Shown one piece after another: positions 7,824 through 14,651 of a stretch of 64,000 nt of DNA. The translations under genes and the position numbers were made by a program. The stretch comes from Caldilineaceae bacterium (GTDB lineage: Bacteria > Chloroflexota > Anaerolineae > Caldilineales > Caldilineaceae): positions 1 to 64,000 of the forward strand of contig JAHBVF010000032.1 of assembly GCA_019637685.1 (NCBI GenBank), written 5' to 3'. Each line of letters opens with the position of its first letter. Positions within the stretch are counted from its first letter, which is position 1. Under the pieces are notes generated by a model that was given only the letters and a program-made list of their open reading frames with translations, was not told the origin of the DNA and made no database searches.

Positions 7824-10800
7824 CTATGCGGTTAGTAAACCCAAATCACGTACAGGCTTATCACTCCAACCGAATTGATCGCTATAGTACCGCTCATCAA
7901 GATAAAAAACTCCTAAGCCGGGCTGTGCTTCCTGAATGACACCGATCTCTGCTAATTTCCTGAATTCATGAGGAAATAGATTCACAGAGTATTGCTGTGC
8001 TTTCTTCAAAAGCCGATATCGTTCTTCGGGAGCAAAGGTCCCACACAAATCTGCCACAATCGCTCTCCCATTGTTACCAAAAGGCACAACCACACCCTGA
8101 GTTGCTGAGTCGATCACTCGGAAGGACTTCGCTGCGGTCTGGAATGATTGCTTGAAGGTGATTCCCGGAAGCGACTGGTTGTTTGTTCTCCGATGCTCAT
8201 CGACGGATTGGATGTTTGTCGATAAAAGACTGAACAGATCATCGCTTCTGTCGATCACTGAGTCTGGTCCAAACCGATATTTCATCTCATCCTTTCTTTC
8301 AAAAAAATAGTGCTTGTAGTACGCCGCCATAGATTCCAGTCCGATGCGATCATTGTCAAACGACAAAGGATCGCTCTTGAATTCATCTAGCAGGCGCTCT
8401 GTCTTCTCAATACCGATCTGGATGTCCGGTAATTGCTGAAGGTTTTCGTACTTCGGATTGACGATCCAAACAGTTCCCATTTGCTCCTGTAGGCCATGTC
8501 GATTACAACGGCCAGCAGCCTGGGCAATCGAATCCATTCCCGCCAAGTAACGGATAACCGACCCGAAATCGATATCAACACCTGCCTCTATCAATTGAGT
8601 ACTGATACAAATAACGGGTTGTTTATCCAATAGCTTTTGCTTTACCTCATTTAGCTTTGCGAGTCGATGGGCCGGACACATGCTCGTACTCAGGTGATAG
8701 ATATCAATAATTCCTTTCTGATCAAGCGTTTGAAAAAGCGATCTGGCAGAACGCTTCGTGTTCACTATAACCAGTACACTGCCCTTATTACGCAGCGCTT
8801 GTTCTACCAATTCTGCAATTTCTTCATCATTCCAGCCCCCAACCTTGCGTTGATCAATAACAGAGACCCGCCTTAGCTTTTCAAACAGTTCCTTCTCATT
8901 GGGAATGATTCGCTGCCCTGGTAGCAGTGACAATGCGCGGAATTCTGATTCAATCTTGTCAAGCGGAGGCTGCGTTGCGGTGCAGAGCAAAACTGTTGCA
9001 CCGCAACTATGTGTGAGGAATCGAAGCGCAACGTTTAGCATGTGTATACAATTGATTGGAACGGTTTGCACTTCATCCAGAATGATTACAGAGTTCGCTA
9101 ACTGGTGCATTCTTCTGGCCCCTCTTGTACCAGAACCAAATAGGGATTCAAGGAATTGCACCTGAGTCGTGAATACAATCGGAGCATCCCAATTCTGGGA
9201 GAGCAGACTTTGCCTGCGGGTTTCTTCGTTTGGAGTCAGATTTGAATGATGCTCAAGAACTACATTGTCCCCAATATTTCCATTTGCATCTCTATCTTCC
9301 AGAATCTTGCGAACCTCATCCGCGTTTTGGTCGATGATTGATGTGAAGGGAATGACATAGATAATTCGATCTATCGAATGATACGCAGCGTGATTCAGGG
9401 CAAATCGAAGACTTGCCAGTGTTTTACCGCCACCAGTTGGCACGGTTAGTTGATAGATGCCCTTTGGCTTTGTCGAAAAATCAAGACAGGCTTGGGAGAC
9501 TTGGTTTCGTAGCATATCGACAACATTCTTATCGTCTTTGTTTCCAAACTCCAACAACTTTTGATTCAGCCGTTCGAGAAGGATTTGCCAGGATGCGTAT
9601 TGGCCGTAGTTACGAATGCGAAAATTGCTCGGATACTCAAAATCCGCCGTGTTCAATCTGTCCGCATCGATCAGGCAGCTAAAAAGAAACCGAATCAACA
9701 GGCCATGCTTAAATGAAAGTGTTTCTTTCGATTCTTTCTCTTCTTGCAATCCTCGCAATCTCTCTATGACGCTTTGTTCAATCCCAGTCGAAAGCAATGC
9801 TTCGAGCCTTTTGTTGATTTCATCGATGTTGACCAATGCCTCGGCCTTATGTGTCTGTTCCTCGTTTTTGCCCATCCGAATCTGAAAAATATTCTTGCCA
9901 TCAGGCGACAAACAGTCAATCAATCCTGAATGATGCGATGCCAGACATAATGCCAGGATTTGTGCTGCTGCACGAGCCTCTGGTCCACGCGGCCAGAGTT
10001 TTTCCCAGATCACCTGTGCGCCGGCACTAGAGTGGTCTACCTTCCCCTTTTTGGCTTTTGCATCAACATAGTCATCACTGTCGGGATCAAGTAGCCCCTC
10101 CCCAGAAAGGATGTAGCTCTGGAATTCCTTGCTGGCTTTCCCCAGATCATGCAATAGACCCAGAACTTCACCAGCTTCTTTAAGTCCAATCTTCTCCGCA
10201 AATTTTCCGGCAAGAATCGATACCTCCGTAAGGTGATCTAGCAAATACTGTGGTTCCTTGCGATTTCTGTCGCTTTCCCGGAAATGTGCGAAGAGTTCTT
10301 TTCCGTTTTCTACAACTCTATACAATTTTGCCAACTCTTGTGCCTCCCGCTTCAACATCTTCCACAACCAGTCTGGCTCTTTCACCTCTACATCTGCGCC
10401 CCATCCTCTCACCCACGGAATCATCTCCTTCGGCTCCGCCACTGGTGCAGACCACTCACTGCTACCGTCGTCGTGTACTAGAATAGTCTGCTGGGGATGC
10501 CAGATGGTTTCGCGTACTCTGGGCGTCACAAACCTGCTGAAGCGCAGGGTCACAGTCTGGGGGGCTTCGTCTGCGTGCCACACACCCCAGGCGTGATTGA
10601 GCAGTTCGTGAATGTCGAAATCCTCCGGGATGGTGAAGGTTCCCGTTCCCTTGACTGCCTTCTCAATCCGGGTCATCTTGAAGGTCGCCAACTTGCCGTG
10701 ATATTCGCTGTGGCCGATCAGATAGACCCCATCGCCCCACACCGACGGCTCCAATTGATAGGGGTGGACCCGGTAGGTGCGAGCCTCCCCGTGCAACTTG

Positions 10801-11285
10801 CGGTGGGTAATGCGAACCGGGATACCATCCAACCAGCACTCCACCAGGGTGGCAAAAATGGCCTCCTGTTGGGGGTCCTGCTCCTGGGCCAGCACAACCT
10901 CCGCCGCTTGCACCATCCGCTCGGCCAGGGGACTGTTCAAGGCGTGGGCCAGTTTTTCCAGGGCACTGGCGACCGGGCGTTGGCTGGTGCGGGTCTGCTG
11001 TTGCAGCCGCCGCCCAGCCAAATAGAGTTGCACCGCTTCGATCCGGTTCAACGGGATGTGGCTGATGGTAAATTCTTTGGGAATGAAGTATTTTCCCCGC
11101 TGATTGGGGTCCGGCTCAATGGGAATGCCCATCTGCTCTTCCATCAGCTTGCGAATGCGGAAGACATTTGTGCGATCTGTTTCAAGTCGTTCAGCCAGTT
11201 CTTGATCGCTGAAAGAACGCTGTTTGTAGAGCCGTTGCATCGCGTGGATATGCTCGTGCCGTCGATTTTCGTTGTCTGTCGCCAT
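7824..11285 (-). CDS. cas3: HTH-WYL-Cas3 fusion: regulator joined to Cas3 HD nuclease/helicase
   Basis: This 1153-residue protein is about 335 residues longer than a normal I-C Cas3. Residues about 10-55 form a helix-turn-helix (SDQELAERLETDRTNVFRIRKLM). Residues about 140-215 form a WYL-type ligand-sensing domain (GIPVRITHRKLHGEARTYRV, WGDGVYLIGHS), followed by a C-terminal extension to about 320. The HD nuclease follows, with H351, H379-D380 (LLHDLGK), H418 and H451-H452. The helicase has Walker A TVPTGGGKT (614-622), DEVQ (737-740), TATQ (769-772) and QAAGRCNRHG (922-931), all intact. An AAAGGAG site precedes the ATG at 11285. The fusion lies in one uninterrupted frame. The regulator part may control this operon; that is inference. 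Confidence 0.95.
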   Translation of the reverse strand: MATDNENRRHEHIHAMQRLYKQRSFSDQELAERLETDRTNVFRIRKLMEEQMGIPIEPDPNQRGKYFIPKEFTISHIPLNRIEAVQLYLAGRRLQQQTRTSQRPVASALEKLAHALNSPLAERMVQAAEVVLAQEQDPQQEAIFATLVECWLDGIPVRITHRKLHGEARTYRVHPYQLEPSVWGDGVYLIGHSEYHGKLATFKMTRIEKAVKGTGTFTIPEDFDIHELLNHAWGVWHADEAPQTVTLRFSRFVTPRVRETIWHPQQTILVHDDGSSEWSAPVAEPKEMIPWVRGWGADVEVKEPDWLWKMLKREAQELAKLYRVVENGKELFAHFRESDRNRKEPQYLLDHLTEVSILAGKFAEKIGLKEAGEVLGLLHDLGKASKEFQSYILSGEGLLDPDSDDYVDAKAKKGKVDHSSAGAQVIWEKLWPRGPEARAAAQILALCLASHHSGLIDCLSPDGKNIFQIRMGKNEEQTHKAEALVNIDEINKRLEALLSTGIEQSVIERLRGLQEEKESKETLSFKHGLLIRFLFSCLIDADRLNTADFEYPSNFRIRNYGQYASWQILLERLNQKLLEFGNKDDKNVVDMLRNQVSQACLDFSTKPKGIYQLTVPTGGGKTLASLRFALNHAAYHSIDRIIYVIPFTSIIDQNADEVRKILEDRDANGNIGDNVVLEHHSNLTPNEETRRQSLLSQNWDAPIVFTTQVQFLESLFGSGTRGARRMHQLANSVIILDEVQTVPINCIHMLNVALRFLTHSCGATVLLCTATQPPLDKIESEFRALSLLPGQRIIPNEKELFEKLRRVSVIDQRKVGGWNDEEIAELVEQALRNKGSVLVIVNTKRSARSLFQTLDQKGIIDIYHLSTSMCPAHRLAKLNEVKQKLLDKQPVICISTQLIEAGVDIDFGSVIRYLAGMDSIAQAAGRCNRHGLQEQMGTVWIVNPKYENLQQLPDIQIGIEKTERLLDEFKSDPLSFDNDRIGLESMAAYYKHYFFERKDEMKYRFGPDSVIDRSDDLFSLLSTNIQSVDEHRRTNNQSLPGITFKQSFQTAAKSFRVIDSATQGVVVPFGNNGRAIVADLCGTFAPEERYRLLKKAQQYSVNLFPHEFRKLAEIGVIQEAQPGLGVFYLDERYYSDQFGWSDKPVRDLGLLTA

Positions 11286-11312
11286 GAAATTCTCTCCTTT
11301 GACAACAATCTA

Positions 11313-11438
11313 TCACACTCTGTTGCCAAATAACGCCACTTTTTCAAGAGTTTGTTGCCGGCGGCACGATTCCAGGAATCGGCCATACAGTTTTTTGATA
11401 GCCTTGGCAGTCTGGTCGATATCCAAACGTCCTCTCAT
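11313..11438 (-). CDS. Small basic ORF (41 codons) between wHTH gene and cas3
   Basis: An ATG overlaps the stop of the upstream winged-helix gene as ATGA, and GGGGGAG lies just before it. The 41-residue product, starting MRGRLDIDQTAKAIKK, is basic and predicted mostly helical, and it ends 27 bases before cas3. I recognise no family. The ATGA coupling and ribosome site argue that it is translated; the short length and lack of known relatives argue for caution. TTGTTGC-like motifs (11320-11327, 11352-11359) lie inside it, so this DNA may also be regulatory. Confidence 0.45.
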   Translation of the reverse strand: MRGRLDIDQTAKAIKKLYGRFLESCRRQQTLEKVALFGNRV

Positions 11439-11641
11439 CTCCCCCGCCCAAACCAACGCAACCGCCCCCGATCATCCTCGTGAAGCAGGTCCCCCCGATC
11501 CTCCAACTGGATCAAGGCACGTTGGATAGTTTTGTTGTCACAGCCAATCTGCCGGGCAATCCACCCCGCTCTTTGATCGGGATTTTTCTGAATCGCTGCA
11601 CAAATCTCGTCCAATCGTTGCTCATCCTGTCTACGTCCCAT
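11435..11641 (-). CDS. Small winged-helix DNA-binding protein heading the cas operon
   Basis: This 68-residue protein reads RLDEICAAIQKNPDQRAGWIARQIGCDNKTIQRALIQLEDRGDLLHEDDRGRLRWFG, written here only as a description of its parts: helix, then IARQIGCDNKTIQRAL as the recognition helix-turn-helix, then a GDLLHEDDRGRL wing. The start at 11641 has AGGAG eight bases upstream. The frame stays open to 11728, but that extension crosses operator-like palindromes. It is the first gene after a promoter and is coupled to the 41-codon ORF and then cas3, so it may be an autoregulator of the CRISPR operon (inference). Confidence 0.7.
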   Translation of the reverse strand: MGRRQDEQRLDEICAAIQKNPDQRAGWIARQIGCDNKTIQRALIQLEDRGDLLHEDDRGRLRWFGRGR

Positions 11642-11651
11642 TGCATATCTC

Positions 11652-11745
11652 CTGTTCGCTGGTTGATATGCGAACAGAATGCGATGGGCTTGTTGCGAAT
11701 CCGGCAACAAAGAGAGGTGAATATGCAAAAAAGTGTATTGGTCAA
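11652..11745 (-). promoter_or_regulatory. Putative cas-operon promoter with two palindromic operators
   Basis: On the minus strand TTGACC (11740-11745) and TATTCA (11718-11723) are 16 bp apart, a fair sigma-70-like promoter. Just downstream are two perfect palindromes: TTGTTGC-N7-GCAACAA at 11690-11710, where transcription would start, and CTGTTCGC-N10-GCGAACAG at 11652-11677, in the leader of the winged-helix gene. Placement downstream of the -10 suits repression. Candidate binders are the winged-helix protein and the HTH-WYL part of Cas3; neither assignment is shown by sequence. Confidence 0.6.
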
Positions 11746-11764
11746 GAGGAGGGTGGAAAAAGCC

Positions 11765-11833
11765 GGACGCAGATAAACGCAGAGGAACGCAGATTTTTGC
11801 CTCTGAATCAGCGTCTATCCGCGTAAATCAGCG
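11765..11833. repeat. Dispersed 'acgcaga' repeat element with inverted halves
   Basis: Repeated ACGCAGA-type units (ggacgcagataaacgcag, gaacgcagat) are followed by inverted versions (atcagcgtctatccgcg, taaatcagcg). This kind of sequence is common as a dispersed intergenic repeat in bacterial genomes. It lies upstream of the cas operon promoter. No function is assigned. Confidence 0.6.
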
Positions 11834-12222
11834 CCCCATTTCTTTTCCAGCATCCTCCTGACCAGTACAGAATATGAAAAAAGGCACAACTAACCATCCC
11901 AGTGGTAGTGCGCGTTGAATGATTCTGTCGGCTTTTTCCGATATGGGTGTCTGTTTTGGTCCAAAACGGGTCGATGGAGTGGGTGATGTGGAGTTCCGCC
12001 TGGTGTCTGTATGCCAAGGGTAAGGGCTGGCGCAAGCCAGTATAGCGCGACTCGGCAGCTTGCACAAACCGAAGTCAAACAGGACGATTGGAAGAGTACC
12101 GTTCACTGCTTTCTATAGATGTTTAAGTCTCAAGGATCGCGTCGATTGGGCGATGCAGTGGAGCAAAGCTGAGGGGGTTGGCCGCGTCCAAGCTGCCACG
12201 CAACCGACCTTCACTTCCATTC
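11834..12222. other. Non-coding stretch, nothing recognised
   Basis: Short open frames occur on both strands here but none has a convincing start, ribosome site or protein character. GGCTGGCGCAAGCCAG (about 12028-12043) can form a small hairpin. I see no gene, RNA or clear promoter. Confidence 0.5.
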
Positions 12223-12523
12223 GGGTGGGGACCGCCTGCGCGATGGGTGGGAACTGCGTCCGAGGGGGTGGGGACTGCCTGCGCGATGGGTGGGAACTAC
12301 GTCCGGGTGGGTGGGGACCGCCTGCGCGGTGGTCGGTAACCGCGTCCGAGGGGGTGGGGACTGCCTGCGCGATGGGTGGGAACCACGTCCAAGGGGGTGG
12401 GGACCGGGTGTGCGGTGGTCGGTAACCACTTCCGGGTGGGTGGGGACCGGCTGCGCGATGGGTGGGAACCACGTCCAAGGGGGTGGGAACCGGGTGTGCA
12501 ATGGGTGAGAACCACATCCGGGG
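12223..12523. repeat. 43-bp tandem repeat array, seven units
   Basis: GGGTGGGGA or GGGTGGGAA recurs at 12223, 12266, 12309, 12352, 12395, 12438 and 12481, exactly every 43 bp, with a decayed copy near 12526. Each unit is two related halves of about 22 and 21 bp (GGGTGGGGACCGCCTGCGCG... and GGGTGGGAACCACGTCC...). Units differ by point changes. The period is not a multiple of three, so open frames crossing it are not coding. It is G-rich on the plus strand, with runs of three to five G. Confidence 0.95.
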
Positions 12524-12543
12524 ACGGGTGGACTTCAGGAAAT

Positions 12544-12625
12544 GTAGGCGCGGCTTGTAGCCGTATGTCTCTGGACATCCCGTCTCTGGACATCCCGTAT
12601 CTGTACGGTTCAAAACCGCGCCTAC
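12544..12625. repeat. Intergenic palindrome with internal duplication
   Basis: GTAGGCGCGGCTTGTAGCCG at the left pairs imperfectly with CGGTTCAAAACCGCGCCTAC at the right. Between them TCTCTGGACATCCCGT occurs twice. The arms resemble the core of the palindrome at 45768-45842 (GTAGG...GCGCCTAC), so the two probably belong to one dispersed family. Confidence 0.65.
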
Positions 12626-12670
12626 CCTTCCCCAATTATTTGTTTGATCCACAATCAATCGAGCATCAAT

Positions 12671-13660
12671 TCAGACTGCCGTTGACTCGGCTGACCGGGC
12701 GGTTCGTATCCCTGTGGCGCTGAGCCAGATGGCAGAGAGTCCGACAAGCATCACGCCCAGCAGCCCCGCGTAGGCGGCCCAGGTCAACCCGTCGGGGGCA
12801 ACGATCGACTGTCCCCGCAATGCTTGCCAGGTGAGCAGCCCCGTCAATCCCACATAGCCAACACCTGTCAAGTGGACCAGCGCGACCCGGTGGCTTTCGC
12901 GCAGTAGACCCCGCAGCCGCCGTCGGGAGAGTATCCACGCGGCCAGGGGCAGAATCTGCATTCCGTGCAGCCCCAGAAAGTGGCCTGCGCGCAGATCGCC
13001 GCCTTCTGTACTCCAGCCCAGGAAGGACAGCCCTGGCCCGCCATCCTCCACACCCACACTGTGCGCGCCAATCGTAGTGACCACTTCGCCGGCCTCCAAC
13101 GCGGCCAACTGCGCTGGTGTGGGCGGCGGCATCAGACTGCCCACCCCCATTCCCGCAAAGGCGATAATTGCCCCCCAGCGCAGCGCCCAGGCAAAGGCGC
13201 GATCCGGCAGTTTTTGAAAGATGAGCCAGATGGCCAGGAGCAGATTGAGTAGTGTCAGGAAGATGATGAACCCACCCATCACCGAAAAGACAGCCGCGTC
13301 GAAAGCCGTTGTGTTGTTGAAGTGGCTGGGTACGCCCCGCACCGCCTGCACAGTAATGAGCGTCGTCTCCACCAAAAGGGCTATCCCCGCGCCTGTGGCG
13401 GCAAAGCCAATCCAGCGGGCATTCCGCTTCACGTGGGCCAGAAACCAGCCGAAGGTGACCAGATATATGGGCACGGAAATAGCGAATTTCGTCGGTTTGA
13501 TCCAGGCATTGCTGCCAGTGATGACAGTCGGATGGAGAAAGATGAGCACCAGCGCCACGGGAATCAACGCCAAATGGAGCAGCACAGCCAGCGTCAACAT
13601 TCGGTTGAAGCGCCAGCCACGGGCCACAACCGCGCGCAGGGAGAGAAACAAATGCGTCAT
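12671..13660 (-). CDS. Integral membrane protein of unknown function
   Basis: This 329-residue protein has about eight hydrophobic spans (for example 21-42, 60-75, 85-105, 130-150, 165-185) and a loop with VGVEDGGPGLSFLGWSTEGGDLRAGHFLGLHG between spans. I do not recognise a named family. The ATG has AAGGAGA upstream and overlaps the stop of the preceding 57-codon gene as ATGA, so the two are translationally coupled in an operon behind the TetR gene. This suggests that the TetR protein controls its level. Transporter or sensor roles would both be guesses. Confidence 0.85.
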   Translation of the reverse strand: MTHLFLSLRAVVARGWRFNRMLTLAVLLHLALIPVALVLIFLHPTVITGSNAWIKPTKFAISVPIYLVTFGWFLAHVKRNARWIGFAATGAGIALLVETTLITVQAVRGVPSHFNNTTAFDAAVFSVMGGFIIFLTLLNLLLAIWLIFQKLPDRAFAWALRWGAIIAFAGMGVGSLMPPPTPAQLAALEAGEVVTTIGAHSVGVEDGGPGLSFLGWSTEGGDLRAGHFLGLHGMQILPLAAWILSRRRLRGLLRESHRVALVHLTGVGYVGLTGLLTWQALRGQSIVAPDGLTWAAYAGLLGVMLVGLSAIWLSATGIRTARSAESTAV

Positions 13661-13830
13661 TGGGAAATCTCCTTCTGTGAAAAATAGGTACGCACCAGCA
13701 AATAGAGCAACAGCCCCAAGGGGCCAAAGACGGACAGAAAAATTTGGAACTGTAAGATGGATTTGAACGAAAGTCGCCTTCCGAATTGTGTTCGGTGAAA
13801 GGTAAAAAAAGACGAGATTCCTTTCTGCAT
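13657..13830 (-). CDS. 57-residue membrane peptide, possible ABA4 (DUF4281) C-terminal remnant
   Basis: The frame begins with ATG 3 bases after the TetR stop and ends in a TGA that overlaps the ATG of the next gene. The C-terminal part, FQIFLSVFGPLGLLLYLLVR, is a membrane span ending in FGPLGLLLYLLVR, which looks like the last helix of ABA4-family (DUF4281) membrane proteins. A full family member has about 140 residues, so this may be a truncated remnant or a small protein in its own right. No strong ribosome site is seen, so translation probably depends on coupling to the TetR gene. Confidence 0.6.
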   Translation of the reverse strand: MQKGISSFFTFHRTQFGRRLSFKSILQFQIFLSVFGPLGLLLYLLVRTYFSQKEISQ

Positions 13831-13833
13831 GGC

Positions 13834-14451
13834 TTATTCCGCGGCCATCAGACCCCGCCCGAAATTTGCCAGCGCGGCTCGATCCGCTGTATCAAAGTCC
13901 ATTGGGAAGTCACGGAGATGGGTGGCTCTCAGCATTGCCAGCCCGTGGACAGTCGCCCAGGCCGCATAGGCCATTGTCAGCAGATCCAAGCCGGGCCGGA
14001 GGAGGAATATGCCTGCTTCTACCCCCCGGCGGATGGCAAAGAGAAGAATGCCAAATGCCGAACTGTCTGCGCTCTTCCCGGTGATTTCCTCTTCATTCTG
14101 GCCCAGTGAGGGGGTGGAGAACATCAATAGAAAATGGTCGGGACGCTCCATAGCAAAACGAATGTACGCGTGGCCGATGTCCCGCAGATATTCGGCAGGG
14201 GCCAGGCTTTTGTCCACCTGATCCATCAGGGCAAAGAGCTGCTTCTCGCCCTCTTCGCAGACGGCGGTGATGATCTCCTCTTTGCCGCCAAAATATTCGT
14301 AAAGACCGGCGGGGCTGTAATCGATGCGCTGGGCGATGGCGCGCATGGAGAGCGCGTCTGTGCCGTCGGTGCTGATAATTTCCTGGGCAGCTTCCAAAAT
14401 GGCTTCCCGTGTGCGAGCCTGCCTGCGTTCTTTGGGTGAAGGTGTTTTCAT
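13834..14451 (-). CDS. TetR/AcrR family transcriptional regulator
   Basis: This 205-residue protein has the TetR DNA-binding domain at about 12-58: TREAILEAAQEIISTDG, then LSMRAIAQRIDYSPAGLYEYFGGKEEII, where the tyrosine-phenylalanine-x-x-K-E pattern is diagnostic. The rest is a helical ligand-binding domain with a WHG-like C-terminus (AWATVHGLAML). It is the first gene of an operon with two membrane proteins and faces glnS. Its promoter overlaps repeated TCCGAAC elements, which suggests autorepression. The ligand is unknown. Confidence 0.92.
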   Translation of the reverse strand: MKTPSPKERRQARTREAILEAAQEIISTDGTDALSMRAIAQRIDYSPAGLYEYFGGKEEIITAVCEEGEKQLFALMDQVDKSLAPAEYLRDIGHAYIRFAMERPDHFLLMFSTPSLGQNEEEITGKSADSSAFGILLFAIRRGVEAGIFLLRPGLDLLTMAYAAWATVHGLAMLRATHLRDFPMDFDTADRAALANFGRGLMAAE

Positions 14452-14475
14452 AGGATTTGAACTTCCATTGTTTTT

Positions 14476-14519
14476 TGAACGATGTTCGGAATTGTATCAC
14501 GGTTCGGATTGGCTGTCAA
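14476..14519 (-). promoter_or_regulatory. tetR promoter with overlapping TCCGAAC repeats
   Basis: On the minus strand TTGACA (14514-14519) and TACAAT (14491-14496) are 17 bp apart, a near-ideal sigma-70 promoter. TCCGAAC occurs twice, once in the spacer and once just after the -10, and GAAC-GAT-GTTC (14477-14487) is a small palindrome. A related palindrome CCGAA-TTGTG-TTCGG is at 13781-13795 inside the downstream 57-codon gene. These are candidate TetR operators. Confidence 0.75.
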
Positions 14520-14558
14520 CCCCTTCGCCGCTTGAAATTCGGGAATGTAGCCAATTTT

Positions 14559-14587
14559 TTGCTTTCTGCGCGAAATGAATTTATAGT
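14559..14587 (+). promoter_or_regulatory. Putative glnS promoter
   Basis: TTGCTT (14559-14564) and TATAGT (14582-14587) are 17 bp apart, 64 bp upstream of the glnS start codon. The leader between them and the gene has no obvious hairpin or T-box. Confidence 0.6.
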
Positions 14588-14651
14588 AGACTGATGGAAC
14601 AGGCCGGATCGGAACTGGCATCTAGCGTTTGAATCAGCATAGGAATAGACA

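Noticed and set aside
12223..12523. The 43-bp repeats as a second CRISPR array
   Set aside because: Units abut directly, with no spacers between constant repeats, and the internal halves are related to each other.
12113..12723. Open frames of 96-181 codons across the 43-bp tandem repeats
   Set aside because: The repeat period is not a multiple of three, so frames exist by low stop density in G-rich repeats; no ribosome site or protein family.
12666..13727. 353-codon frame overlapping the 329-residue membrane protein
   Set aside because: It is a shifted frame of the same strand, rich in Arg/Cys/Trp, while the other frame has clear membrane spans and a ribosome site.
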